DNA of 64,000 nt from CAWDVB01 sp963824105 (GCA_963824105.1 CAWGNN010000007.1:62001-126000); one strand, 5' to 3'; numbered from the stretch's first letter, positions 25,840 through 34,960 are shown. Translations and numbers: made by a program. Notes: a model not told the origin generated them from the sequence alone.

Positions 25840-27569
25840 GCCACGTCCTCCACGGTGAGCTGGGACTCGACGATCTCCCGATAGGTGGGGCAGGTCGTGA
25901 GGAGCTCCTTATGACGGCCCTGCCCGACGATCGCGCCGTCCTCCATGACCACGATCTGGTCGGCGTCGAGGATGGTGGACACGCGCTGAGCCACCACGAG
26001 AATGGCCGAGCTCTTGGTGTGCGGCCGGAGCGCCGCCCGCAGGCGGGCGTCGGTCGCGACGTCCAGAGCCGAGAAGGAGTCGTCGAAGACGTACACGCTG
26101 GGCTGCTTGATCAACGCCCGCGCGATCGCCATCCGCTGGCGCTGACCACCCGACAAGCTGCCGCCGCCCTGCGCGACCGGAGCCTCGAGTCCTTCCGGCA
26201 TGGCCCGCACGAAGTCGGCGGCCTGTGCCACCTCCAGGGCTCGCCACATCTCCTCCTCGGTGGCTTCGGGCTTGCCGTACCGCAAGTTGCTCGCGATCGT
26301 CCCGGAGAAGAGGAACGCCTTCTGCGGGATCAGCCCGATGTGGGACCAGAGCTCCTCCTCCTCGAGGTCACGCACATCGACTCCACCCAGGCGCACCGAG
26401 CCCCCCGTCACGTCGAAGAGCCTGGGGACGAGCGAGACGAGCGTCGACTTGCCGGCACCGGTCGAGCCGATGATCGCCGTGGTCTGTCCCACCGGGGCAC
26501 TGAAACTGACGTCGCGGATGACGGGATCGCTGGCTCCGGGGTAGCGGAACTCGACGGAGTCGAACTCCACACCGGAGATCGAGGTCAGGTCGGTGACCGG
26601 CGTGGCCGCGGGAGTCACCGAGGACTCGGTGTCGAGCACCTCGCTGATGCGATCCGCCGAGACGGCGGCTCGGGGAACCATGATCACCATGAAGGTCGCC
26701 ATCATCACCGACATGAGGATCTGCATCATGTAGGTGAGGAACGCGGTCATCGCACCGATCTGCATGTCACCGGCGGCAACCCGGTGACCGCCGAACCAGA
26801 TCACTGCGGCCATCGACAGGTTGAGCACGAGCATCAGCGTCGGGAAGGCCGTGGCCATCCACCGGCCGGTGAAGATCGCGACATCAGTGAGATCCCGGTT
26901 CGCCTTCTCGAACCGCCGCGCCTCGCTCTCTTCCCGCACGAAGGCACGGACCACGCGGATGCCGGTGATCTGCTCGCGAAGGATCCGGTTGACCTCGTCC
27001 AAGCGCTTCTGCATCTGGCGGAAGCCGGGGACCATCTGCCAGACGATGAGGCTCATCACGCCGACGAGGACGGGCACGCTGACGGCCACCAGCCAGGACA
27101 GGCCGATGTCCTCGCGCATCGCCATGAACACGCCGCCGACCATCATGATCGGTGCGGTCACCATCATGGTCATCGACAGCTGCGCCAGCATCTGCACCTG
27201 CTGGACGTCGTTGGTCGTCCGGGTGATCAGCGAGGGCGGACCGAAGTGGTTGACCTCACGGTGGCTGAAGGTGCTCACCTGGTGGAAGATCGACTTGCGC
27301 ACGTCGCGACCGATGCTCATCGCGGTGCGCGAAGCGAACCAGACGGCGATCCCCTGCGCGACGATCTGCGCGAGCGAGACCGCGAGCATGACGCCGCCGG
27401 TCTTCCAGATGTAGTTGGTGTCGCCCTTGGCGACGCCGTTGTCGATGATGTCGGCGTTGAGGCTGGGCAAGTACAGCTGGGCGACGGTCGCGATGAACTG
27501 GAGCACGACGACGAACGCGATCCAGTGTCGATACGGCGCCGAGAAGGTGCGCAGCATGCGCAGCAACAT
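25836..27569 (-). CDS. ABC exporter subunit with degenerate Walker B (TM287-like)
   Basis: The 577-residue half-transporter has six membrane helices then an NBD with Walker A GSTGAGKST, a canonical signature LSGGQRQR, and Walker B YVFDDSFSALD. The usual catalytic Glu is Asp here. The switch-loop position reads VVAQRVST, with Gln in place of His. These changes mark the degenerate subunit of a heterodimeric ABC exporter whose partner is encoded next. It begins inside the stop of the TetR gene (ATGA at 27569-27571), so the three genes form an operon. Confidence 0.9.
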   Translation of the reverse strand: MLLRMLRTFSAPYRHWIAFVVVLQFIATVAQLYLPSLNADIIDNGVAKGDTNYIWKTGGVMLAVSLAQIVAQGIAVWFASRTAMSIGRDVRKSIFHQVSTFSHREVNHFGPPSLITRTTNDVQQVQMLAQLSMTMMVTAPIMMVGGVFMAMREDIGLSWLVAVSVPVLVGVMSLIVWQMVPGFRQMQKRLDEVNRILREQITGIRVVRAFVREESEARRFEKANRDLTDVAIFTGRWMATAFPTLMLVLNLSMAAVIWFGGHRVAAGDMQIGAMTAFLTYMMQILMSVMMATFMVIMVPRAAVSADRISEVLDTESSVTPAATPVTDLTSISGVEFDSVEFRYPGASDPVIRDVSFSAPVGQTTAIIGSTGAGKSTLVSLVPRLFDVTGGSVRLGGVDVRDLEEEELWSHIGLIPQKAFLFSGTIASNLRYGKPEATEEEMWRALEVAQAADFVRAMPEGLEAPVAQGGGSLSGGQRQRMAIARALIKQPSVYVFDDSFSALDVATDARLRAALRPHTKSSAILVVAQRVSTILDADQIVVMEDGAIVGQGRHKELLTTCPTYREIVESQLTVEDVA

Positions 27570-28192
27570 CAGCGGTCCTCCTTGGTGGGGTGGGCTCGGA
27601 CTCCGTCGAGGAGGACCGAGACGATCTCGTCGGCCGACGGTCGATCCGCGGCCGGGGTCATGGGCATGAAGCTGCCGAAGGTGACGCTGCGGATCAGCCG
27701 GGCGGCGGTCTCCGGAGGTACTCGCATCTGGTCGGCGTACGGCTCCAGGCGGGCCGCGATCCGCGCGACGGTGTCCCGTCCGGCGTTCTCGACGAGCTCG
27801 GGGCGCTCGCCCGGGTGGCCGCCACCCTCGTGCGCCATGGCCTGGTGGAGCGCGGTCATCACTGCGACGATCCGTCGCATCCGCCGCTCCAGGTGGGTGA
27901 CGATGGCCAGGAGGGTGGACTCCAGGTCGTCGGCGTGGCGCAGCGCCTCGACGATCTCAGCGTTGCCGACCGCCGGGTCCAGCGTGGCCCGCGCCGCGGC
28001 GAGCAGCAGCTCCTGCTTGTCCCTGAAGACCCGGAAGATCGTGCCCTCGGCGATGCCGGCCGCCTCGGCGATCTGCTTGGTGGTGAGTCCTGTCCCCTGC
28101 TCCTCGAGCAGGGGACAGACCGCGGTGATGATGGCATCCCGGCGGTCTTCGGGGCTCATCGGAGTTGCGCGAGTTCGGGCGGGGCGGGTCAC
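27569..28192 (-). CDS. TetR-family repressor of the ABC exporter operon
   Basis: The 207-residue TetR-type regulator has an N-terminal helix-turn-helix (AIITAVCPLLEEQG, TTKQIAEAAGIAEGTIFRVFRDKQELL) and a helical ligand-binding domain. It is the first gene of an operon with the two ABC subunits, so its ligand is probably exported by them. The GTG at 28192 is chosen because TTGTGA, 17 bases and TAGTAT put the transcript start on it. The ATG at 28201 overlaps the -10 box. A perfect 18-base palindrome in the promoter should be its own operator. Confidence 0.88.
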   Translation of the reverse strand: MTRPARTRATPMSPEDRRDAIITAVCPLLEEQGTGLTTKQIAEAAGIAEGTIFRVFRDKQELLLAAARATLDPAVGNAEIVEALRHADDLESTLLAIVTHLERRMRRIVAVMTALHQAMAHEGGGHPGERPELVENAGRDTVARIAARLEPYADQMRVPPETAARLIRSVTFGSFMPMTPAADRPSADEIVSVLLDGVRAHPTKEDR

Positions 28193-28199
28193 GCGGGAC

Positions 28200-28228
28200 A
28201 TACTAAATGAGTGAGCGCTCACTCACAA
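28200..28228 (-). promoter_or_regulatory. TetR promoter with perfect 18-bp operator palindrome
   Basis: On the minus strand TTGTGA (28228-28223) and TAGTAT (28205-28200) are 17 bases apart. The spacer and -35 are overlapped by the perfect palindrome TGAGTGAGCGCTCACTCA (28208-28225). Binding there would block polymerase. Transcription should start at the GTG at 28192. Confidence 0.75.
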
Positions 28229-28245
28229 CTGGATTAGTTGTGGGG

Positions 28246-28884
28246 TCAGGACGCCAGCCGCTCCCGGATCCACTCGTCGAACACCTTGCGGTACCGCAGC
28301 CGGTCGTGAAGCCGACCGGGCCGGCCCTGCCAGAACTCGAAGTGCTGCGGGCTGATCCGGTACCCGCCCCAGAGCGGGGGCCTGGGCACCTCGACTCCGG
28401 CGAACCGGTGCTCGGCGGCGGCGAGCCCCGCCGTGAGCGACTCTCGAGACTCCACCACCGTCGACTGTGGTGATGCCCAGGCGCCGAGCTGGGCGGACCT
28501 CGGCCGGGAAGCGAAGTAGGCGTCGTTCTCCGCATCGGTCAGCCGTACCGCGCGACCGTCGATCCGGACCTGCCGCTCCATCTCCTGCCACGGGAAGACG
28601 ACCTGGACCCGCGGCTCGGTGAGCAGGTCCCGGCCCTTCGCAGAGTCGTAGTTGGTGTAGAACACCAGCCCTCTGGCGTCGATCCCCTTCAACAGGACCA
28701 GTCGTACGGACGGGGCACCCTCGTCGTCCACTGTCGCCAGCAGCATCGCGTTCGGCTCGTAGAGTCCCGCGTCGATCGCCTCGTCCATCCAACGGCTGAA
28801 CATGGCGTAGGGGTCGGTGTCGGCGCTCGCCTCGTCCAGGCCATCGCGCTCGTACTCACGCCTCAGGGCGCGGAAGTCCTTCAC
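28246..28884 (-). CDS. pdxH: Pyridoxamine 5'-phosphate oxidase
   Basis: PdxH oxidises pyridoxine or pyridoxamine 5'-phosphate to pyridoxal 5'-phosphate using FMN. The 212 residues match the family in length and motifs: an N-terminal REYERDGL, NAMLLATVDDEGAPSVRLVLLK, GLVFYTNYDSAKGRDL, ERQVRIDGRAVRL, SRPRSAQLGAWASPQS, and the C-terminal WGGYRISPQHFEFWQGRPGR. It appears monocistronic, with the GNAT gene 76 bases upstream on the same strand. Confidence 0.95.
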   Translation of the reverse strand: MKDFRALRREYERDGLDEASADTDPYAMFSRWMDEAIDAGLYEPNAMLLATVDDEGAPSVRLVLLKGIDARGLVFYTNYDSAKGRDLLTEPRVQVVFPWQEMERQVRIDGRAVRLTDAENDAYFASRPRSAQLGAWASPQSTVVESRESLTAGLAAAEHRFAGVEVPRPPLWGGYRISPQHFEFWQGRPGRLHDRLRYRKVFDEWIRERLAS

Positions 28885-28960
28885 CCGTCCAATCTAGGGC
28901 CGGCCCCACACCTCGCGCCACGGCTCGCACGCAGTTGCCGGCCAGTCCGGGGGCTTCAGC

Positions 28961-29677
28961 TCACAGGCGCTTGCCGAAGGAGAGGGACTTCGGAGAGTCG
29001 GCGTAGTGTCCGAAGGGGGCGATGCTTCCGTAACCCTCGCGGATGTAGAGCCCCACGGCCTCCGGCTGCTCGTTCCCGGTCTCGAGGATCATCACGTCGA
29101 CGCCGGCCACCTTCGCCGTCAGCTCGAGGTGGGCCAGGACCTGTCGGGCGAGACCACGTCGGCGGTTCTCGGACCTCACATACATGCGCTTGAGCTCGGC
29201 GAGGCGGGTCCCGTCCAGGGCCTCGACGTCGGAGCGGATCCGCCAGCCGCCCATCGCGACTGGCCGGCCGTCGAGATAGCCGACGAAGAAGGCGCCGTCA
29301 GGCGGAAGGAATGTCGCCGGGTCGACCGGGCTCTGGTCCGGTCCCCCGTATCGGGTGAGGTACTCCCCCTGCACCTCGACGGTGAGCTCGGCCGCGTCGG
29401 GGTCGTCATAGGCGACCTGCCGGATCTCCAGAGCCGGAGTGACCTTGCTGGTGAACCACGACGCATCCATGATCCAGACCCCGATACCCAGGATCGGCAT
29501 CCCGAACAACACCCACCACGCCCGCTGCGGGCTCTGTGTCGTGGCGCTCTGGTTGGCGGCCGTGAAGAAGTCGACCAGCCCGCTGACGACCAGGTAGGCC
29601 CCGACGGCGATCAGTCCCGCTGCGATCAGCCGACGGATGCGGCGATCGTGCTGCTCCTCAGGTGTGGTGTTGATCAT
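28961..29677 (-). CDS. Membrane-anchored GNAT acetyltransferase
   Basis: The 238-residue protein has two N-terminal membrane helices (about residues 14-40 and 52-73), then a GNAT acetyltransferase domain. The acetyl-CoA site is visible as LKRMYVRSENRRRGLARQVL, followed by ILETGNEQPEAVGLYIREGY and a C-terminal SLSFGKRL. The acetyltransferase face would be cytoplasmic or external depending on topology. I do not know this membrane-plus-GNAT arrangement as a named family. GGGG lies close before the ATG at 29677. Confidence 0.8.
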   Translation of the reverse strand: MINTTPEEQHDRRIRRLIAAGLIAVGAYLVVSGLVDFFTAANQSATTQSPQRAWWVLFGMPILGIGVWIMDASWFTSKVTPALEIRQVAYDDPDAAELTVEVQGEYLTRYGGPDQSPVDPATFLPPDGAFFVGYLDGRPVAMGGWRIRSDVEALDGTRLAELKRMYVRSENRRRGLARQVLAHLELTAKVAGVDVMILETGNEQPEAVGLYIREGYGSIAPFGHYADSPKSLSFGKRL

Positions 29678-29783
29678 CTTTCCCCGGGTCCGATCACTAG
29701 GTATCAGGTGACAGAATAGGGGTGCTTCGCGTTCTGACAGAGTCGTCAGGTCACCCTCACTCACTTGATCGAGGTACATCGTC

Positions 29784-30905
29784 GTGACCGACACCATCAC
29801 CATTCCCGATTCCCTCAAGCCCGCGGACGGTCGATTCGGCTCGGGTCCGTCCAAGGTGCGCGTCGAGGCGCTCGAGGCGCTCGCCGCCACCGGCACGTCG
29901 CTGATGGGGACCTCCCACCGCCGGCCCGCGGTGAAGAACCTCGTCGGCCGGGTCAGAGACGGGATCTCCTCGCTGTTCTCCCTCCCCGAGGGGTACGAGG
30001 TGGTCCTCGGCAACGGCGGCGCCACCGCCTTCTGGGACATCGCCACCTACGGCCTCATCCGCGAGCGGAGCCAGCACCTGTCGTTCGGCGAGTTCTCCAG
30101 CAAGTTCGCCACGGCGGCGAAGAAGGCCCCGTGGCTCGCTGAGCCCAGCATCCTCACCTCCGAGACCGGCACCCGACCCACACCGGCCGCCGAGGCCGGG
30201 GTCGACGTCTACGCCTGGGCCCACAACGAGACCTCCACCGGGGTCATGGCACCGGTCCGCCGGGTTGACGGCGCCGACGAGGGCGCTCTCGTCCTGGTCG
30301 ACGCGACCAGCGGCGCAGGGGGTCTGCCCGTCGATGTGGCCGATGCGGATGCGTACTACTTCGCTCCTCAGAAGAACTTCGCTGCGGACGGCGGGCTCTG
30401 GGTCGCGGTGATGTCGCCGGCAGCGCTCGCGCGGGCGACGGAGATCAAGGAGAGCGGTCGCTTCATCCCCGCCTTCTTCGACCTGCAGACCGCGATCGAC
30501 AACTCCCGGCTGAACCAGACCTACAACACCCCGGCGGTGGCCACGCTGTTCTTGTTCGCCGAGCAGCTGGACTGGCTGAACGGCCAAGGTGGCCTGGAGT
30601 TCGCGGTTTCGCGGACCTCGGACAGCTCGAGCCGGCTGTACACCTGGGCGGAGAAGGTCAGCTACGCGACGCCGTACGTCGCGGCACCGGAGGAGCGGTC
30701 CCTGGTCGTCGGGACGATCGACTTCACCGATGAGATCGACGCCGCCGCGATCGCCGCCACGCTGCGCGCCAACGGCATCGTCGACGTCGAGCCCTACCGC
30801 AAGCTCGGCCGCAACCAGCTGCGCGTCGCGATGTTCCCGGCGATCGACCCGGCAGACGTCGAAGCTCTGACCGGCTGCATCGACTACGTCGTCGAGCGTC
30901 TCTGA
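29784..30905 (+). CDS. serC: Phosphoserine aminotransferase
   Basis: SerC converts 3-phosphohydroxypyruvate to phosphoserine in serine synthesis using pyridoxal phosphate. The 373-residue protein is of the mycobacterial type: FGSGPSKVRVEAL, LMGTSHRRPAVKNLVG, GNGGATAFWD, and PQKNFAADGG with the PLP lysine Lys197. NETSTGVMAPV and the C-terminal RKLGRNQLRVAMFPAI also match. GAGG lies before the GTG start. The following 260 bases hold no clear gene. Confidence 0.95.
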   Translation: MTDTITIPDSLKPADGRFGSGPSKVRVEALEALAATGTSLMGTSHRRPAVKNLVGRVRDGISSLFSLPEGYEVVLGNGGATAFWDIATYGLIRERSQHLSFGEFSSKFATAAKKAPWLAEPSILTSETGTRPTPAAEAGVDVYAWAHNETSTGVMAPVRRVDGADEGALVLVDATSGAGGLPVDVADADAYYFAPQKNFAADGGLWVAVMSPAALARATEIKESGRFIPAFFDLQTAIDNSRLNQTYNTPAVATLFLFAEQLDWLNGQGGLEFAVSRTSDSSSRLYTWAEKVSYATPYVAAPEERSLVVGTIDFTDEIDAAAIAATLRANGIVDVEPYRKLGRNQLRVAMFPAIDPADVEALTGCIDYVVERL

Positions 30906-31171
30906 CCCATCGCTGCGCACTCGATCACACCGAGCAGCATCGTTCGCCGGCTCAGCCGGGGAGCACCAGCACTCACTACTGCGGTGTCGTCCAACCGCCA
31001 AGCCATCGTTCTCGAACACGCAGGAGAAGCGGCCGCGGTTGATGACAGTGGGGTGACTGAAAGGGTGCGCGGAGGGCTCGCAGGCCTTACCGTCTGTTGT
31101 GCGATACAACCGTTTCGGCCGTGCTGGAGCGGGTGTGCCTTCTCTGACGTGCGATCTGCGAGGTGATGTCG

Positions 31172-31537
31172 ATGAGTTCGTGTGACGTGGCTGGCGCCGA
31201 TGTCGGGGTGCTGGGGCCCGAGGACTCGTGGCGTTGGGTCGCCGACGAGTCCGGGACGGGCGAGCTCAGCTTGGTGGACGGCGATGGCCGGGTCGTAGTC
31301 CGGTCGACGCGGAAGGTGACACCGCCGGCCGCCGTGTCTTCGGAGGTCGAGGCAGGTTCGGCGCCGATGTCGTGTGTGAAGACGACGCACCTGCGGGCCT
31401 GCCGGAGTCAGGTGGTATCTGCAAGGCTGCGCGTCGACGGGGCGGGCGATGGTCTGGTCTTCGCCGTCGCAGGGACGTTCCCGCACTCCGCAGTGGCGGA
31501 GCGGGTCGTGACGTTCTTGGAGGCCATGAAGGCCTGA
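31172..31537 (+). CDS. Hypothetical protein
   Basis: The 121-residue frame has the high G/C third positions of real genes here. It has no membrane helix and three scattered cysteines, and no family I recognise. GAGG at 31160-31163 fits the ATG at 31172. In-frame GTG and ATG codons at 31163 and 31166 are too close to it. The gene ends 16 bases before the converging methyltransferase stop. Expression is unproven. Confidence 0.55.
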   Translation: MSSCDVAGADVGVLGPEDSWRWVADESGTGELSLVDGDGRVVVRSTRKVTPPAAVSSEVEAGSAPMSCVKTTHLRACRSQVVSARLRVDGAGDGLVFAVAGTFPHSAVAERVVTFLEAMKA

Positions 31538-31553
31538 CCCGGCCCTCGCCCGG

Positions 31554-32777
31554 CTATGCCAGCCGGTCCCCCAGCAGCTCCACCAACATCGGTCGCACAT
31601 GCCAGGTGGCGGACAGCTGGTCGAGCTCTGCTCGCGATCGCCCCACCGTGGCTTGCTTCGGCTCGGTGATGCGCACCGCCTTGAGCAGCGTGTTGCGCGG
31701 GGTGTGCTTGGACTCGACGAACTCGACGACGTCGACCCGGTAGCCGACCGCGCGGAGGACCGCGGCACGCAAGGCGTCGGTGAGAGTGTCGGCGAACCGC
31801 TCCCGCAGGATCCCGTCCCGGGTGAGCGCGGCAAAGGGCTCGGGCACCGGAGCCTGCCGCAGCTGCGCGGACACGTCGTGATGGCAACAGGGGGCGGCCA
31901 GGACGAGCGGCGACCCCCACTCGATCCCCCGGGCCAGCGCATCGTCGGTCGCCGTGTCGCAGGCGTGCAGGGCGAGCACGACCTCGGGGGTCCGATCGGG
32001 CCGGTAGCCGGCGATGTCGGAGCGCACGAATGACACCTGGTCAGCGACCTGAAGGTGCTGGGCGATCTCGCTGTTGTGGTCCAGGGACTGCTTCTTGGAG
32101 TCGACCCCGGTGAGGACGACCTCGAGCCCCAGGACCGTCGACAGGTACGCGTGCGCGGCGAAGGTCAGGTAGGCGTTGCCGCAGCCGAGGTCGACGATCC
32201 GAAGGGGATCCGCCTCGGTGGGAGTGCGCAGGACGCCCTTGGCGATGGCCTCGGTGACGTCCGGCCCGAGCGCCCGCAGGAACTCCTCGACCTGGCGGTA
32301 CTTCGCCTGCCGGCTCTGCTTGACACGACCTTCGCTGGTGGAGATCCCCAGCGCGATCAGGACGGGATGGTCGCCCGGCAGAAGTCGCTCCTTGCTCTGA
32401 TCGTGGGCGGTGTCCCTCTCGACAGGCACCTCACGCACCTGCGTGTGGACGAGAGCATCGCCCTTCTTGGTCACGCGGAGCTGGACGATCCGATCACGGG
32501 TCTCCACGTGCCAGTTCCCGAAGGGCTCGGCGAGCAGCTCGTCGACCGCGGCCGGGGCCGCCCCGGGCTCGACGTTCGTGACCTGGGCCTGCGTCTGGTC
32601 GTAGCGGGTGACCTGCAAGCGACGGCCGGCCTTCAGGTCGACGTACCGGAGCTCGACCCGGCGCCACCGCGGCCTCTCCGAGCGCCGCCGCCCCGAGGCG
32701 ATGGCCCGCACCAGGGAGCTCTCGTCCAGGACCAGCCCCGCAACCTGCGCCAACGCCTGGTCAAGGGGCTCAACCAC
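31554..32777 (-). CDS. Class I SAM-dependent methyltransferase
   Basis: The 407-residue protein has a poorly recognisable N-terminal half and a C-terminal Rossmann methyltransferase of the Methyltransf_32/TRM13-like type: RIVDLGCGNAYLTFAAHAYL as motif I, GVDSKKQSLDHN, and VVLALHACDTATDDALA followed by APCCHHDVSAQL. The ACDTATD and CCHH elements are typical of that family, which includes candidate RNA methyltransferases. The GTG start at 32777 overlaps the end of a tiny upstream gene by eight bases, so translation is likely coupled. Confidence 0.83.
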   Translation of the reverse strand: MVEPLDQALAQVAGLVLDESSLVRAIASGRRRSERPRWRRVELRYVDLKAGRRLQVTRYDQTQAQVTNVEPGAAPAAVDELLAEPFGNWHVETRDRIVQLRVTKKGDALVHTQVREVPVERDTAHDQSKERLLPGDHPVLIALGISTSEGRVKQSRQAKYRQVEEFLRALGPDVTEAIAKGVLRTPTEADPLRIVDLGCGNAYLTFAAHAYLSTVLGLEVVLTGVDSKKQSLDHNSEIAQHLQVADQVSFVRSDIAGYRPDRTPEVVLALHACDTATDDALARGIEWGSPLVLAAPCCHHDVSAQLRQAPVPEPFAALTRDGILRERFADTLTDALRAAVLRAVGYRVDVVEFVESKHTPRNTLLKAVRITEPKQATVGRSRAELDQLSATWHVRPMLVELLGDRLA

Positions 32778-32859
32778 GGAAGACCGCCGTGATGACGACG
32801 ATGAGGATCAGCGACGCCAGCGCAACCGGGATGACCAGGCGGCGATAGCGGGGGTTCAC
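32770..32859 (-). CDS. 29-residue membrane peptide overlapping methyltransferase
   Basis: A GTG at 32859 opens a 29-residue frame beginning VNPRYRRLVIPVALASLI: a short basic N-terminus followed by one hydrophobic helix. The TGA at 32772-32770 lies inside the methyltransferase start, giving an eight-base overlap. Similar N-P-R-x-R-R-L membrane peptides next to other genes occur in related actinobacteria to my recollection, but no function is known to me. The basic-then-hydrophobic layout argues it is translated. Confidence 0.6.
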   Translation of the reverse strand: MNPRYRRLVIPVALASLILIVVITAVFRG

Positions 32860-32969
32860 GCCGCCGAGTCTACGGTCGCGCTCCCTCTCCCAGATCCACC
32901 AGCCGTCCTGGCCACGGACCGGGCCGGCCACCTGGGGCCGGTCAGCAGAGCTTGGTCCGGGAGCGGGGG

Positions 32970-34334
32970 TCAGCGGACGATGACGTGCTCCGGCTCCAGC
33001 TCCACCGGCTCCTGTCCGTCCTCAGGCCCGTGCCCAACCTCCGGGGCGGGCGCGACGCGGTGACCGGACAACGGGTGGGACAGGACCTGCAGGGCGACGC
33101 TGCGCTGTTGGCCTCGGGAGAGGCCGAGGCGCCGGGTGTAGTAGACGGTGGCGATGAGGGCGCCGAGGACCGTGAACGCGCCTCCGGCCAACAGTGTCCA
33201 GCGGGCGCCGAAGAGCTCGCCGACCCAGCCGATCAGCGGTGCGCCGAACGGCGTCCCGCCGATGAAGACCATCAGGTACAGGGCGAGCACACGGCCGCGC
33301 AGCGGTCCGGACACGGACGTCTGGATGCTGGCGTTGGCGCTGGTGATCGTCGTCAACGCAGTGATGCCGAGAAGCGGCGTCAACAGGGCGAACGTGATGT
33401 AGCTCGGCATCAGGCCCGCAGCCATCTCGCTGACTCCGAATGCGGTGGCCGCGAAGATCACCAGTCCCAGCCGAGGCCGCCCGATCCGTGCGACGATCAG
33501 CGCGCCGGCGAGCGAGCCGACGGCCATGTAGGACCCCAACATGCCGTACTCTCCGGCGCCCTTGCCGTAGACCGTCGTGGCCATCAACGCGGAGGTCATC
33601 TGGAAGTTCAGACCGAACGTCCCGGTGAAGAAGACCACCACGAGCACGGCCATGATGTCCGGCCGGCCGCGAACGTACCGGATTCCCTCGCGGATCATCC
33701 CGGGAGTTCGCGGGATGATGTCGTACTCCAAGCCACCGGGGAAGCGCAGCAGCTGCAGGGAGAGGATCACCGCGCCGAAGCTGAGGCCGTTGATGATCAC
33801 CACCCAGCCGGTGGCGGCAACCCCCGAACCCAGCGCGACGATCGTCCATCCGGCGACGGCCGGGCCGATCATCCGGGCCAGGTGGAACGACGCGGCGTTG
33901 AGACCGACCGCATTGGTCAGGTCGTCCTCGATGACGAGGTCGCTCACGAAGGCCTGGCGAGCCGGCGCGTCGAACGCCGCACCGATGCCGGCCACGAATG
34001 CGAGCACGTACACATGCCAGATCTGCACGTGGCCGGTCACGGCGAGCGCGCCGAGCGCGATGGCGGGGACGCCGAGCATGACCTGGGTGACCTGCAGCAG
34101 GCGCCGCTTGGGGAAGCGATCCGCGATCAGCCCCGCGTACGGCGAGAGCAGGAGCATGGGAAGGAACTGCAAGCCTGTGGTGATACCGACTGCCGCACCG
34201 CTGTTACCGGTCAGCTGCAGGACCATCCAGTCCTGGGCCACCCGCTGCATCCAGGTCCCGACATTCGAGACTACGGCGCCATAGGCGTAGAGACGGAAGT
34301 TGCGGTGCCGGAGGGCCTTGAACGTCGGGCTCAA
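32970..34334 (-). CDS. MFS transporter of the MFS_3 type
   Basis: The 454-residue protein has about twelve membrane segments with SPYAGLIADRFPKRRLLQ after helix 2, AFDAPARQAFVSDLV in helix 5 and GPLRGRVLALYLM after helix 10. These are features of the MFS_3 (transmembrane secretion effector) group of drug exporters. The TTG start overlaps the MarR stop as TTGA, so the pair is an operon and the MarR protein probably senses the exported compound. Confidence 0.88.
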   Translation of the reverse strand: MSPTFKALRHRNFRLYAYGAVVSNVGTWMQRVAQDWMVLQLTGNSGAAVGITTGLQFLPMLLLSPYAGLIADRFPKRRLLQVTQVMLGVPAIALGALAVTGHVQIWHVYVLAFVAGIGAAFDAPARQAFVSDLVIEDDLTNAVGLNAASFHLARMIGPAVAGWTIVALGSGVAATGWVVIINGLSFGAVILSLQLLRFPGGLEYDIIPRTPGMIREGIRYVRGRPDIMAVLVVVFFTGTFGLNFQMTSALMATTVYGKGAGEYGMLGSYMAVGSLAGALIVARIGRPRLGLVIFAATAFGVSEMAAGLMPSYITFALLTPLLGITALTTITSANASIQTSVSGPLRGRVLALYLMVFIGGTPFGAPLIGWVGELFGARWTLLAGGAFTVLGALIATVYYTRRLGLSRGQQRSVALQVLSHPLSGHRVAPAPEVGHGPEDGQEPVELEPEHVIVR

Positions 34335-34780
34335 CCGGCACCTAGCCTCTCCAGGATGGGTGCGGCGCGCCGCAGCACGGCTCGCTCCTCGGACGTGAGC
34401 TCGGCGAGTCGAAGCGCCAGCCAGACATCCCGGCGGCTCCGGTCCAGGGCGAGGGTCTTCTCGCCCTTCTCGGCCAAACAGACCAGGACCTGTCTCCCAT
34501 CGTCGGGGTGGTCCTTGCGGTGTACATAGCCGCCCTCCTCGAGCAGCGTCACAGTCCGCGTCATCGACGGAGGCTGCACGCGCTCCTGACGGGCAAGCTG
34601 GGAGATGGTGCAGTCACCCTCCCGCTTGAGCGCGGCAAGCACCGCGACCTGGCCGACACTCAGCTGGTTCTCCGGGTCGCGCTCGCTGCGAATCCGACGG
34701 ATGAGCCGACTGACCGACACGCGCAGGGCCGACGCGAGGCCCGCATTGGTCTTGGCGACCTGCTCCACACTCGACTGCAT
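34331..34780 (-). CDS. MarR-family repressor of the adjacent MFS gene
   Basis: The 149-residue regulator has the MarR winged helix: LSVGQVAVLAALKREGDCTIS, QERVQPPSMTRTVTLLEEGGY, and the wing HPDDGRQVLVCLAEKG. It probably represses itself and the coupled exporter. The ATG at 34780 is used because TATGCT ends six bases before it on the minus strand. An in-frame ATG at 34798 is upstream of that box. A TTAGC/GCTAA palindrome overlaps the promoter. Confidence 0.87.
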   Translation of the reverse strand: MQSSVEQVAKTNAGLASALRVSVSRLIRRIRSERDPENQLSVGQVAVLAALKREGDCTISQLARQERVQPPSMTRTVTLLEEGGYVHRKDHPDDGRQVLVCLAEKGEKTLALDRSRRDVWLALRLAELTSEERAVLRRAAPILERLGAG

Positions 34781-34784
34781 ATCG

Positions 34785-34810
34785 TTAGCATACCTCATTA
34801 GCCTTGCTAA
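34785..34810 (-). promoter_or_regulatory. MarR promoter with TTAGC-N3-GCTAA palindrome
   Basis: Reading plus, TTAGCCTTGCTAA occupies 34798-34810, and a further TTAGC half-site is at 34785-34789. On the minus strand TATGCT lies at 34792-34787, six bases before the ATG. The palindrome sits in the spacer and is the likely operator of the MarR protein. Confidence 0.55.
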
Positions 34811-34960
34811 CTAAATGTTCCCAAGCCGGCCGCTTGAGTGCCGGCGGCCCGACCCCAGTCCTGTTTCACATCCCGAGACACCCTGCTCGGGTGACGACGA
34901 GCCAGGCCTCTTCCGGTGGGGCTGCTCGGTCTCTGATCGGAAGTCGGATAGTTTCAACGC

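Noticed and set aside
28193..28201. ATG at 28201 as the TetR start
   Set aside because: It overlaps the TAGTAT -10 box. The GTG at 28192 is seven bases downstream of that box.
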